64,000 nt of DNA. Source: Opisthorchis felineus. Taxonomy: Eukaryota > Platyhelminthes > Trematoda > Opisthorchiida > Opisthorchiidae. Positions 39,080 to 50,389 of this stretch are shown piece after piece; positions within the stretch are counted from its first letter, which is position 1; each line of letters starts with the position of its first letter. The position numbers and the translations under genes were made by a program. The notes below the pieces were generated by a model. The model was not told the origin of the DNA and did not search any database. It saw only the letters and a program-made list of their open reading frames with translations. Location of the stretch: the NCBI GenBank assembly GCA_004794785.1, contig SJOL01009490.1:418034-482033 (forward strand), given 5' to 3'.

Positions 39080-39995
39080 GTGCTTTAAACTGTTCACACC
39101 ACATTTTGCCGAGTTGCACATGATGTTGCAATACATATTTCGCTTGCATCGCCATGTTTTCTACCAACCGAGATAATGAGCATCCGTGTGTGTATTCACT
39201 GGAATATATAATATACGTTTTTAACTTAACTTAGGTGAAATATCCAGACACACCATCTTAGTTTAAAAATACTAACGGTACACCATGCTAAGTTCAACAG
39301 TCCTGCATCAATGAATGCTCGAGGAGGTCAGTGTTAGTGGGTGGTATAGGAATATCCGCAATGATGGGGGCTGGTAGATTGGGACGCCAACGGTCACGAA
39401 TTTTCACTTGTACATTACTTTGGCTGTTCTGTTAGGTACACCTGGCACAACAAACAGTTTGACGGAACTTCCAAAAGGATCGGCTATACCTAGTAACAAA
39501 ACAAAATAGGCATCCGGAGTGGAAATGACCGATTTTGTTAGCCATTTCCCTGAGACATCAGCGGACGGTTCCAAGTATGCTTACCCCTGCTCTTCGGTGC
39601 GAACTGACTGCATGATTCACTCACCGTCAACCATCAATGGACCTAAACAAAGAATTCCGTAATACTGAAATGTCGGATCAGGAGATAAGCCAGCACACTA
39701 AATAAGAGGGCGCTTCGCTGCAGATTCCGATGCTCTGCTTAGAAAGAAAACATAAGCCAGTGATGGCGCACCTTTCAGATCCTTACTGAATTTCTGGTTA
39801 TTTTTGTCGTGCTGGTGTAACCTCTTTGGAAACTTGTGACTAGCACAATAAAAATGCAGGCTTACGAGTCGGACCTGTCCAAAGCTCGGCAGGAATGCAG
39901 CCCACAAAGCCGGTGGACCGCGCAAGTAATGTGTGTTGCGTCTTTTTCAGGCCTGTTTAAAGATTAGTTGACCTCTGACTATTGCTTGTTTCCAG

Positions 39996-40197
39996 TAATC
40001 ATTCGAACTACGTTGAATTACGAGCAAAACCCCAGATGTCAAATTGTACAGATGGAGTTTTATCAACAAATGCGGTATTTTAAATACAATGATGAAAAAA
40101 CAGAATTGTACAAACCTCATATTGTGGGATTACACCAGCTTCTATACGTCGATGTGGGAATTACTAATTCTAAGTGGGATCCTGTACAGATAGGTGG
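39996..40197 (+). CDS. Candidate exon 6 of split gene
   Basis: 202 nt, the longest exon of the set. It follows an acceptor ctgactattgcttgtttccag and starts with two bases of a codon. The 66 codons look convincingly coding: EFYQQMRYFKYNDEKTELY, then PHIVGLHQLLYVDVGI and NSKWDPVQIG. Two donors compete: GTGGGT at 40194, and GTAGTA at 40198. Only the second keeps the phase with exon 7, so it was chosen. One Cys (NPRCQ). I do not recognise the protein. Confidence 0.42.
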
Positions 40198-40499
40198 GTA
40201 GTAATCTTTACGCCTACTTACCCTTCACAGCTAATCAAGGCAAAGTGGCCACAGGATGGAGAAACTTATGTGATTGACTTAAAATAGAAATGCGATGGCA
40301 GCGTTAAAGAACGTTTAACGTTCAGGTGAAAAAAAGAAAGGAGGTACAAGCGCAAAACGGGAACAACAATACGAATAATCACATTGTACACAACAAGAAT
40401 ACAAGCAAAGAATTAACTCTGACAGCGCCTGTTAGTTAGTGCTGAATGTAAAAGAAACCGTCAGGAACACTCTGCAGTACGACTGAGTGTTAACTTTCT

Positions 40500-40765
40500 C
40501 ATACCCTGTGCCGATGGCTCTCAGCTGCCGCGTTTGGGTTTCCGAATAAGCAACTTGATGTTGGAAGATCTTTCTCTTCTATTTGGCTTACATGAAGATT
40601 CCGTGATTACACTGCTGGAGGATGGGAACACCCCGGGATTCCTGAAGGAATCTGGGGAAGTGGTTAATGCTGATCGAGGTGAGCCAGTGGGCCTGGAGTT
40701 AGGGGACAAATCGTTGGTCGGTGCGGTGCAGCAATTGCAGGTCTTGTCGGCATCCGTTTGTTAGT
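40500..40765. other. GC-rich stretch open on both strands
   Basis: Within AT-rich flanks this 265-bp block is GC-richer and open on the plus strand (40534-40764: LEDLSLLFGLHEDSVITLLE, then GFLKESGEVV) and on the minus strand (40521-40709: a Ser and Pro-rich frame). The plus-strand reading has the look of a folded protein, but no family was recognised and no splice sites frame it. It may be a repeat fragment from an element whose other parts are absent. Confidence 0.3.
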
Positions 40766-40971
40766 ATTATGATAAACAGGAAACCTACTGTACGTCATTG
40801 CCCAGGCAAGCCATGCGGTGGAAGGTGTGTCGGATGACTTACAGAATGTATATGACCAAAATACATGGTGATATATAATACGCGCGTGCTTCTTACGGCT
40901 CTGCAAATATGCACATAGCACAGCATGACTTTGCATCCTAACACTACTCACGCCAACTGCATTTTTTTCAG

Positions 40972-41054
40972 CCATTTTGTTCCTGATGAACGCCTTGACT
41001 TGATGCTGTTTGCCCATCATCTTCCTGGAAAAGACAAAGAGTTTATGCATATGG
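40972..41054 (+). CDS. Candidate exon 7 of split gene
   Basis: 83 nt between a very strong acceptor (caactgcatttttttcag) and a good donor (GTAAAC). The single leading base completes a Gly codon with exon 6. The reading is HFVPDERLDLMLFAHHLPG, then KDKEFMHM, and it leaves one base. A 39-nt stretch at 41147-41185 (acceptor cctacag, donor GTTTGT) would continue in phase but is weak. No later exon was identified, so the gene is incomplete here. Confidence 0.42.
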
Positions 41055-41167
41055 GTAAACTGTTTGCTTTCACAAAGGCATACATAACCGGACATCCGGT
41101 ACCCATGACATCTGCGATCAGGAACGTGTAGGGCTTGTACCTACAGTCCACATTTTAGTTGCATTAA

Positions 41168-41476
41168 TCAGAATTGCCCAATTAGGTTTGTCGCGTTTGT
41201 TCCATCGACATTTAGCACGTCCGGTACGCGTGAAAACAGGGCTATCTGTTGCAATCTGGCGAAATCTATGTGGCTGTAGTGATCTTCCTTCGGCTGCAAC
41301 CAACGCACTCGTGCCACATTGCAAAGCTTTGTAAGGATCATAAAACCCAGTTGTCGGCCCCTTATTCGACGACAGGTGTCGACATTTCCGGCGGTAGTCG
41401 TATACCTCTTGGGTGGTAAGACCCTTGGCGAATTCGTCGGTTGCAAACTACCGCACATCACATGGCGGCGTTCCAT
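41168..41476 (-). other. Unassigned open stretch, repeat border zone
   Basis: 102 codons on the minus strand, beginning MERRHVMCGSLQPTNSPRVL. The composition is mixed and GC-richer than the left half. No motif is recognised, and the complementary strand is also open in part (41319-41519). It lies just beyond the last candidate exon and close to gypsy and repeat remnants, so it is probably transposon-derived, but this is not shown. Confidence 0.2.
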
Positions 41477-41899
41477 ACTTCAGCAGGACCCTGCAGGTGC
41501 TCAAATTCTGTTCGATTAGACGTCAATTTACCGGAAGTCGATCGTTAAAAAAACACGCAGACCTTATAATTCTGTGGGAGATGTTGCACGAGATTGTTTT
41601 TGTGCCTCTTTAAAAAAGCTCAATGTTGGTTCGCGTACTGTTTGTTATTAGCAAATGCGCTCAGCCTACTAGCTTCTTTGGAGTTCTCAAATTTCCGTTG
41701 GTTTTGCTGGCCAGCTGCTGCATTTGTACTACACCCATTGGTAACACAAAACATTGTTGGTGCATCGGTTACCTGCTGCACGCATAAATGATGCATAATT
41801 TTCCTTGGCGTATTCTTTTAACGCCTCCTCAAATGTGGTGATGAATGAAAAACCGACGGCCGACAATTTCCAAACAAATGCATCATGAGCCGTATCTGA

Positions 41900-42070
41900 A
41901 ACCATTGCGCAAAAAGTTCAAAGTAGAATGCGCGCCAATAATTAGAGAGGATGATTAATAAAAACAAATTCCCACAAAATTAGGGCAGATTAGGGTGCTT
42001 CTTGATTTGAGCACACATACAGCAAGACGGAACATTTTTGCGTAAAACTTTTTATTCGACTCGCAAAGAT
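41900..42070 (-). repeat. Dispersed repeat, copy 1 of 2
   Basis: Similar to 52130-52340 in the same orientation. Both copies have, on the minus strand, an AATAAA, then gcaaaaatgttccg or a variant, then a stretch with tgtatgtgtgc or catatgtgtgc, and later cgcattctactttgaac or a variant. A polyadenylation-like signal at the start of the block would fit an LTR or the 3' end of an element. In both places the next block upstream on that strand belongs to a retroelement or to the A/B/C repeat. Confidence 0.5.
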
Positions 42071-42171
42071 TTTAAAGAAAAGAACATCTGCCGTCTCAGG
42101 ATTAGCTCTCGTAAGGGAGTGTCTAGGATCAACTTCGTATCACTTCAAGACTCTTTTATGCTAGCCGTATT

Positions 42172-42600
42172 TTATGCTAGCGATTCAGCGGCATGCAGGA
42201 TTGCCAGATTGTAGCTGCCGTGTCCCAAGAAGAAGTGGAGCGTAGTGACATCCTTAGACGCCAGCATCAGTTGAATTGCGCATATGTTCTCGGGAGCAAA
42301 GCGACGGCCGGAGTCATGGAAGATGAACCCGAGACATTTAAAGGCCGTCATGAAGAACTGACAATTTTGAGGATGGAGGAGAAGACTGTTGCCCCGGATT
42401 CGTTTAAGCTTCATACTGATTCGCGTGCATAGTTAATCGGGGGAGCCGCCGGCAATCTGCACATCGTTTGGTTATCCGGCTACACCTGGAATGCCAGAAA
42501 TGATATTGTCTATCAGCTGTTTGAAGATCACAGGATGGTGGACGAATGTATTCGTAATGATAATGTTTATTCCCAACTAGTGGGTATCATACCATCAGGC
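42172..42600 (-). pseudogene. Ty3/gypsy reverse transcriptase fragment
   Basis: The minus strand shows the palm-to-connection part of a gypsy-type reverse transcriptase: FKQLIDNIISGIPGVAG (about 42466-42516), then PNDVQIAGG where YLDDV is expected, so the catalytic motif is lost. After a frame break comes PQNCQFFMTAFKCLGFIF, DSGRR, PENICAIQLM and LHFFLGHGSYN (42172-42414), matching the family pattern of KC, LG, PEKV and RSFLGL. Stops and frame changes are present. It is continuous with repeat copy A, so that repeat may include the upstream part of this element. Confidence 0.72.
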
Positions 42601-45600
42601 ATCATTATACTGTTGCAGTCAGAATGAAAGCTTGACTGGCGGGAGTTGTGGGTACTGGGAATTGCGCGTAAAATGGACAGTGTCATAATCAGTGGGCATT
42701 ATTCACTGTTGACTTGGTCACGCCTAAACAGGCATTGGCAGGGAAGCAGAGCTACTAGGATTAGCGAAATACACTCATTTGCAAACAAATTTGGTTTTGC
42801 GGGAGACTCACCCGGAAACCAGCTGAATCTCTCGTTCGTGATGCTTCCTTATGAGTAGTTCATTACGAATATACATGTATCGCGATATCCCGAATATCGT
42901 AGCAACTGAAACATGAGGCGGCCTGGTGCAACACGTTCAGTTGCCTAGAAAAATTACAAACAAGTGATTCAGCTGGGTTCCAGGTGAGTCTCTCGCAAAA
43001 CCAAATTTGTTTGCAAATGAGTGTATTTCGCTGATTCCGTGCACTTTGGTTTCAAGTAGAACATAAGGTTGACAGAAACTCGGGGACTGCGCCTATCTGA
43101 TGAGCCCCAAGAAGGGCTGATCAGTCGTGGGCTGTCGAAGAGTTACTAGGACTTTTCATCTCTTCTGCGGAACATGTAGAGCTGATTCAAGATCATCTCG
43201 TTAAGAAGTGAAGGGGTCCAACAAAAGCAGAACAAGAGGCATCGTGTCTGGCACATGGTAAGAAAACTTCAGATTACGGGAAAAATAAGGAACCAGAACA
43301 ACGAACTTGATCTGGCAGCTCAATTTGAACAAAAACCTAAACCTACCGCTGAGACCTTGTAGCCTTGGGCTCATGTCCAGGGTCACGAAAAGCGTAGGTG
43401 AGGATGATGAAGCGGAGGAATTAGCAATACAGATGAATGGTATCAGGAATCTTAGAATCACGGTGTACAGTGAAATTGTAGTGACTCACTGATAATGCTG
43501 CTGGAGTGGAGCCGGGTGTGAACGTTCCTTGGGGGGAAGTTGGTGATAACGCGCAAGATGGAATGTGAACTGCACAGAAAATGACTGACTTTGTGAGGAG
43601 CACGGAATGAAAGTAACCTAAATGTTGAGATCCGAACGGAAGGTTCTGCAGATTAAAATGAACGCGTCCCGGAGGCGCCTGTGGCTAGGTGAAGAGATCG
43701 TTCGTAGTCGCGGGTAAGGAAACAGGTGGACGAAAGTGCACGGTCAAAAGTAGGAAGTGAATAGTTGCGGGTATGCTATCAAACTGGGCAACGCTGTGCT
43801 GCGACATCAATGCACTGTCAAACTTCATTTTGTGGACAGCCTCGTGAGGGGCGTCATGTTTCTGGTGATTGAGCTGGGATGCGCAATTCTGTGAGCAGCG
43901 GAATTTTGTGGGTTAGTCAAGGGACTTCAGAGAGGTATAGCAAGGCCAGTGTAAGATCGCAGGTACTTTTTGATCCAGATGGAGATCCCTTTGGGTGTAA
44001 GGCAGAGATCAGGCGGAGCGGATAATGGCCAAAGAGACCGTCAGAATCAGGTATTGCCGAAGGTCGAAGATTGGGAAGAAGAAGGAACCGGATGAGATCA
44101 GTAAGGCCTGGTGAGTTTTAGGAGCCATCATATAGGACATAGTTAACTAGTGGAGAAAAACTGAACGGTTACTACAAGTAGGGTGGAGACAGTGGGTGAT
44201 TAAACGAGACGGGATAGGGGTTGATTTGTACTTAGTAGCCTAGCAAACAAAGGCCAGCTAAGCTCGCCAATTTATGCTATTATGGTACCAGAAACTTGGA
44301 AGCAATCGGTTTAAGTACTCAGAGAGGTAGCGTGGTAAGGGAACTCAAACACGTAAGGAGTAGCAGGAGTCGAACTTCCGAGAAAGTGGATTCGAATTTC
44401 TGGAAGTTATTGAGTGAGTTTGACAATAAAATAATCTAGGAAAAGTGAATGGAAGAAAATTAGTCACCAGGCTTCAAAGCTTCAACAGGTGGAGCATGGC
44501 TAAAAAGCCTTCAGGCGCTATCCTTTCATGCTGGTAGTAGAGGGTTGCGATTCTCATTATACATATATATATATATATATTTGTGTGTTTTCTCCTGGGA
44601 GCAGTAGGTGTGTGTTTTGTTTGGTTGACAAAATGGGCTTTGGTGCTGTGCAACCCAAAGTATGGCGACGGCAGCCACAGCTTTGCACGTCGATGAAGGC
44701 CATAGGCGCCGCAGGGTATCTTCAGGCTATCCCGTGTATGTTCTTTTCGAGGGAATGATTTGGCAGACGAAAGGTCAGTTTTTTCACCAGCTTTAGTTTA
44801 TGGCGTTGCCAGATAAATGATACAACCACGGAGGGTCCCACACCAGCAGCAACAAACAGATAACGATAGCTATTTTTTAGGGATTTCCTTAATAAAAAGC
44901 CATATTCAGAAGCAAGGGCAATGGGTGACGCACCCGCAATACTGAAAAGGTAGTGGATTAACGAACGCACCATGGCGCAACGTAACAGGGCGACCCTGTC
45001 TGCTTGGCGCACCCGACCACAACACGAGGTTTTGTTCCCTCGTGCACGCTATCAGATCTGCAATGTTTTAAAACCGCCAAGCAGTGCTGAATGCGGCTTG
45101 TGCACTGATAAAATACTCCAGCTACTAGATATTTTTTCAGTCTGGGAGAAATCCGGGCCAGTAGAAAATCTCAGTCAATTAGGACTAACAAACAGCAAGC
45201 GGACACTAGTAAAGGCAGGTTACGGAGGAGGCAAATGAAATGGTGGCTACCAATGGGACAATGGGAGTGGAATGGTACTATTCAGGACGAGTGCACCATG
45301 GCTAAACGGCGACTGAGCGCTAGGGTGAGGTAACATTTCAAGCGGGGCGTACCCCGGTACTGTACATGTGAGTGTTTAGCGGGCCATGGTTCACATCATC
45401 AGACGGACAATATATATTGGCGCATAACGCGACCTAGTAGTAAAAACGCCGATTTCGGTTTGGTTTGTCTTAGGTAGAGCTGGGTCAAACAGAATACCGG
45501 TCATTAGACTGAGCTGATAGAGTAATCCAGGGTAGGGACTCTTCTAGAAAGAGGTATAAGTTGTCTAGGGAAAAAACAACAATGCCAGTAACACGACTCG

Positions 45601-45700
45601 TTCAGACGAAGGAGGCATTTAGCAGGATACAGTGGCTTGAAGCAAGTCAAGAGGATAGCGGAATATGATGACAGAATCTTTTACTTGCCCACTAAATGTA
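42600..45700 (-). repeat. Unclassified long repeat, copy A
   Basis: Diverged but collinear with copy B at 56059-58680 over about 2.6-3 kb. Anchors: 42591 onward with 56075 (acagtcagaat); 43240-43560 with 56430-56760 (taagaaaac, tgtacagtgaaa, gttccttg); 44700-44800 with 57670-57770 (tttgcacgtcg, gcagacgaaaggtcagtttt); 45010-45120 with 57960-58080 (acccgacca, gcggcttgtgca); 45640-45660 with 58600-58625 (gaagca, caagt). A partial copy C lies at 52640-52860. Orientation is inferred from the gypsy RT fragment at one end. No coherent gag or protease was recognised. It abuts the 3' end of the CR1 element. Confidence 0.65.
44562..44581. repeat. AT dinucleotide microsatellite
   Basis: About nine AT units inside repeat copy A. 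The matching place in copy B (near 57530) has no such tract, so it expanded after the copies separated. Confidence 0.85.
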
Positions 45701-45779
45701 TCGCTGCTAAATTCAAGTGTGCATTGGACCCAATTCATAGGAGAGATCAAGGATAGTTGGGTAAGGCGGCAGCAGTTTC

Positions 45780-46220
45780 GCGAGTAAACAATTTACCCAC
45801 GGACCGAAAAAAGTAAGATGGTGCGTGTTATTTTGCAGCTGCCCAGGATAGCTGTTCCAGGTGCGCACGAAGTAAACTAGAAAGAAGTGGTGACGTAGGT
45901 TGGTATTAGCTGGAGGGCACAGTGAAAGGTTGCTGGACGTGAATTACCGTCTGGCATAGCCTCTACTATAAAGGGATTTTTGCGCAGCAGACGGTGTAAG
46001 AGAGTTAAACTTGGCGTAAACCGTCTGAGTCTTATTAGTTCCGGGCCTACAATTTGACAGCGAATGCGGCAAGAGGGGGTTGGACTGTGGAATCAACTTT
46101 TTCGCGAATGAGCGTTTGGCGCTTTCAAGTGCTATTCTACAATTTTGTGTATAGAGGAAAGATAATCCGGGACAGACATCCATGGTTGGTCGCCCGCATG
46201 GCTTAAAAAGTGCAGCCATT
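45780..46220 (-). pseudogene. CR1 ORF2 C-terminus, decayed
   Basis: The minus strand carries the region after the RT thumb. An open piece at 45944-46219 (FAKKLIPQSNPLL, FNSLTPSAAQKSLYSRGY) is followed by a short LRRHFFLVYFVRTWNSYPG-like segment (about 45830-45900), which matches the conserved FF, R, WN, P pattern at the end of CR1-type ORF2 proteins. Sequence below about 45780 shows no CR1 signal and merges into repeat copy A. Confidence 0.6.
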
Positions 46221-46466
46221 GTGTCTCGGAGGTGAAAGGAGCGCGATATTTAAAAGCTGAGCCCACGTGTTTTGCAACCTGGAACTGGAACTGGTGGGAA
46301 AAGCCAAACGTACAAGAGTATCTGAGACCAAGATGTTTGAGCTCTGTGGAATTAGTGGCAGGGTTCCCATTGATTGTGAACGTATCAGCCGGGAGGGAGC
46401 AGCGGCAGAAAGTTGTTTGGGATTTTGCGGAAGTGAACCTTAGGCCAGAGCCATTTGGCGAGCGAG

Positions 46467-47400
46467 TCAGAGTCTTGTTGAATCTGAAAAAAGATAAGCG
46501 TTTGTGCAGGGGGGTTTGTATGCGATTTTTATATCAGCTGAAAATAGAAATGCCTTACCATGGGTCACGGCACCGAAGACGTTGATGTACAGTAGGGAGG
46601 AGGTGAGGCCTGGCACGCTTCTCTGAATGACCCCACTAGTGATCGATAGTGGAGAAGAGTATCTGTCTCCAATTTGTCTTATTTGCGTCCTGTCAGATAG
46701 GCACAAGGCGAACCACCGAAATAAGGTCTCACTGATACCAACGCTACTAAGTTTTTGTAGCAGGGTTGCATAAGGGACCTGGTCGAAAGCTTTTTGTACA
46801 TCCAGATAAATTATTACAGTGGAGTGCCCAGCGTCGTAGGCTGCTGTGATGGTCTCAGGGAAGTGAAGGTGGCTGCAACTGACGAATCTCTTAGACAGGA
46901 ATCCATAACGCCGTTCATCTATGATATTTCTAGTCGGGAGGAAATTGGTTAATGGACCTTTGACCAGACGTTCAAGGGTTGTCAATAAAAGTGATGTATG
47001 GTGGATCCCCTGCGGTTGGAAGTAGTTTGTCTAGATCCGGATTTGAAACGCGGGTGGACTATAGTTTGCACCCACTAGGAGGAGACGATTCCATAGTTTG
47101 TCGAGTGAGTTAAAAGACTGAGGACGAGGATTTCGATATCTTGACCGTCTTGTCTCAGAACACAGGATGAAAGACCGTCGACACCCGGCGCAATGGAGTC
47201 CTTCAAGTTTAGAAGAACGGCAGAAACATCAGCTAGGAAGGCGGTTACGTTTCTGAGAGACGGGTGGCTGCCCTGACTGTTGGGGGTTTTGTGATGTGCG
47301 GCAGGACGTATGGGTTTCAAGTTGGGAGGAAGAAGCAAGTAACAGCTGGCGAAGTAATTATTGAGACGGTCCGTTTTATTGACAGGACCGGTGATAGAGC
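46467..47400 (-). pseudogene. CR1 ORF2 reverse transcriptase, decayed
   Basis: This domain would copy the element's RNA at a nicked target. Landmarks on the minus strand: DRLNNYFASCYL (about 47360), SIAPGVDGLSSCVLR (47150-47190), LVKGPLTNFLPTRNIIDERRYGF (46900-46970, given here only as the region of the LEK and QYGF motifs), VIIYLDVQKAFDQVP (about 46770-46815; first catalytic Asp present), SGVIQRSVPGL (SGVPQGSVLGP in live copies) and LFSADIKIAY (FADD in live copies, so the second catalytic pair is damaged). A frame break lies between the two open pieces at 47075-47338 and 46467-46985. Confidence 0.85.
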
Positions 47401-47649
47401 AAGCTGCGATAGAACGTGAACAGTCAATTGAGTGACCGTTTGGGATACAATGCCCATGGAACAGTCAGCTGAGTAATTTGGAGTAAGAAGGGGCTCTGAG
47501 GACGGTGTACTATTCTCGGCGTTCGAGAGATACCCATAAGGAAACTCGGTCAGTTGAGAGCCTACTGATGAGAACTATTATCGTTGGATTTCCGGTAATC
47601 TATGCAGCTCTGGTGTATTTTGGTATCCAAGGTTTTTAGTAACTTTTCA

Positions 47650-48330
47650 TATCAAGAGATACTGAGGTGAAAATTTTTTACGGGAGAAACAAAGTGAAGA
47701 ACAGTTGCAGGTATCTATTCCCTCACCCATATACTCCACAGAACAGTTCAAAAACAGCCACTCACTAGACCACGAAACTCGTTTTTTTATCTTACAACCA
47801 CAAATAACGCCACACAATCGTAGCTCATTTGACATTCGACTGTTCATACCGTTTGATACGAGTCGAAACAAGAAACGTGCACACACACCGCAAATCTGCT
47901 TGTATATAAGAAAACCGAACAAAGTTCAGACAAAAACAACAACACTGCGCACGTCATCCAGCTTGGCGACTAGACGCGAAGAAATTAAGGCTCACAGTCC
48001 ATAGACAACCCTCTCTTTACATTGCACACAATAAATCAGCATGCAACTTGGCTCACAGCACACACGCATGCATAGGAAAGGAAGTTAACCGAGTTTCACA
48101 AGTCTCCAAGGACAAATACGGAACACATTTGGCAGCCATACTGCAGAGAAAACACATCTCAGGTTCGGAACATCACCAAGGAATTCCGAACACCTGTCCT
48201 CATGAGATAAGCTAATTTTTGGCTTATCGCACTTTTTGCGTTGTATTTATTTTTGTCCAAGTACACCTAGCTATGGTAACCACCACCATTCTGGTATAAC
48301 AATGTGTTAGAGCTTGTCCTCTTCTGATAG
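47650..48330. mobile_element. Insertion inside the CR1 element
   Basis: The CR1 frame is recognisable on both sides (endonuclease above 48360, linker and RT below about 47640), but these 680 bp are AC-rich on the plus strand and show no CR1 coding similarity. A TATA-like tgtatataag at about 47901 and an AATAAA at about 48029 in the same direction are spaced as in an LTR. A possible 5' TG (47663) and 3' CA (48302) exist, but no target duplication was found. It may be a solo LTR or another non-autonomous element. Confidence 0.35.
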
Positions 48331-48359
48331 TCAATTTAATCACGATGCAACTCAAGCAC

Positions 48360-49143
48360 TAATACAGTCAATAGGCTTCGGGAGATGTCACAGACGCGCT
48401 GTGTGTTTGTCGGGAGGAAGACGTCGCCATAGTCAGGGGAAGCCAGCGTGGATGAAAAAGCGTGTGGATTATCTGGATAAAGGAAGTGAAACAAGGACCT
48501 TGGAGGAGCAGCTTGGCCATAACTAACTGCGCTGCAAGAACCAACGCAGTAATGCCTTCCTGGGAAGTGTAGACCAGCTGCAGCTGCAGCCAAATAGCCA
48601 TCGTTTGAGAATATTAGGTCTAGGGTATGTAAGCCACGAGTGGGGCTACGTGCAATTTGGGACCATCCCTCTACACTAAGTTGAGCAAGTAGCGAGGCGT
48701 AACGAGTGGGGCTTGTAGTGGGAGATCAGGAAATATCCCGTTGTTTGAAGTCACCCAGCATGAATTTGGACGAATGAGGAACGGCGTGCGCAGTGAAGAT
48801 AATACGGGACAAGTCAGCATTAGAGGCGGGGGTGGGGCGGTGGTAGATAGATAAAACCTACCAGTACATGTCGTTTGGTATGTTTTGTAGAGAGCCAGAT
48901 GACTTGTGGAATTCCTTCCAGAGTAGAATCATTAATGGTGGTTGGACGAAGATCTGATCTGGAATAGATGTAATAGCTGCAGCCCCTTGAGTTCTTCCTT
49001 TCAGAGAGGTGAATATTATGGCTAGAGTTTGAAATAGCCGTGTCTGGGGTTTCAACTGTGAGCCATGCTTCAGTCACACAAATTAGACTTGGCGCCAATG
49101 GCGCCATGGCACTAATGGCTTGGAGATTGTGGACTTTTGGCAC
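48360..49143 (-). pseudogene. CR1 ORF2 AP-endonuclease, decayed
   Basis: This domain nicks target DNA for priming. On the minus strand: MPKVHNLQAISAMAPL and LICVTEAWLT (49040-49143; the catalytic Glu of TE-W is kept), SERKNSRGCSYYIYSRSDL (the RGGG region, damaged), WLSTKHTKRHVLVGFIYLPP (48850-48910), MLGDFK (about 48755; GDFN in live copies), LHTLDLIFSNDG (about 48600-48630), and FPGRHYC, where live copies have SDH before C, so the last catalytic Asp is lost. Several frame changes. Confidence 0.85.
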
Positions 49144-49257
49144 TAACTAGCGGGTATTAAATAACATTATTGATGACCTCATTGGCAAGCAAACAATACT
49201 AACCCTGCTCACGGTGGCGTTTGGTACCAGAGGGACTCGGTAGGTGGAGGTGGTGTA

Positions 49258-49803
49258 TTATGAAGCAACTTTACTAAGCGTGTTTGCAGTCCGAGGAGAA
49301 GTATTCAACCGGGGATGGTAGCTGGGTAAGTAATTGATGAAATCGGTCTGAACCAACGGCCGAATGCGCGGCATCGGGTTCAGTATAGGGTAGAGAATAT
49401 ATTCCAGACAAGGGCTTGCAGTTGAATGAAGAGTTGTTAGCCGTGTCACATTTTGCATCGTCAGAAGGTTTGGGGGGATATGGCGCACAGAAAAATGGTG
49501 GTTGTGGAGGGATGGGCAGCAGCCAAAAATGGTGCTTGGGTGGAACGAAAGTTCGTGGGCTAGGCGGTGGAAACGGATGAGGGTCGGAGCTGGCCACCGG
49601 TCGTTGTGGATACGAGGTTTTCCAATCACGTGGTGCGTATGGTTTGGTGTACTTTTTAAAGGCCGTGAAAGTGGAGCCACAAGTGGCTTCGGAGGAGGCG
49701 GAGGCGTTGAGGGTCCGGGTAACTGTCGAATGGGGATCTCAGGCCAGTAGCATGTGGTTGGCCAGTGGAGAATGCGTGGTGTGGTGGCCACGGGTGTATT
49801 CAT
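49258..49803 (-). pseudogene. CR1 ORF1 Pro-rich C-terminal part
   Basis: 181 open codons on the minus strand, very rich in Pro, Thr, His and Arg (GPSTPPPPPKPLVAPLSRPL). It lies between the ORF1 core and the endonuclease, where LINE ORF1 proteins often have a low-complexity, nucleic-acid-binding tail. An overlapping frame (49274-49597) is similarly Pro-rich, which suggests one or more frame shifts. No zinc knuckle was seen. Confidence 0.5.
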
Positions 49804-50389
49804 GTACCGTGAGAAGTATGGTCAGGTTTGCAGACGATGGGCAACGAGTGGGAGGAAGAGTGGGTGGTTATTGCGGGAGAAGGCGTTACAATATGAGGCT
49901 TTGAGCCCGAGGAGGCGGTTCGTCAGGTGATGTGGAGTGTCAGCGGGCCTGGAGCAAAAGATTCTGATTTAACCTTCGATTGCAGCGCCGAGTAAGGGCT
50001 GGTGAGATATCACAACCGTCATATAAGCGGTGAATTTTGTTGGCGCTATTGAGTTCGGAGTTGGCGTGGGTGGGTGGTCCAAGTTAGATGTGGATTGTTC
50101 ATGCTCGTGAGCGGGAGATGCAGGGCTTCAGGCAGTCAAGTAGGTTTGAGTGGCACCCGGAAGCAAGTGAGCATCATAGTATGACGAGTTTAGGCAAGGA
50201 GCGATTCCAGGTAAATGAAGATCAGGGAGAGCGTCAGTGCTGAAGCATCGAGGTTTTGCGGATAACGCGTCATTTCAAGCATTTAGGGTAGGTGTAAGTC
50301 CGACAGGTTTATAACTGGCTATATTGTTGTCGGGGGTTGTTGAGAGCCCAGCGGAACTTGAGGCGACTGTAGAAGAGCCCAGGACAGTT

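Noticed and set aside
41750..41960. Minus-strand reading FEEALKEYAKENYASFM followed by Cys residues, faintly like the zinc domain of MULE-type transposases
   Set aside because: Too short and broken by stops. No transposase core was found nearby.
44972..45238. Plus-strand frame with CGLCTDKILQLLDIF, similar in part to 57998-58261
   Set aside because: The similarity follows from repeat copies A and B. Frame and stops are not conserved, so a plus-strand gene is unsupported.
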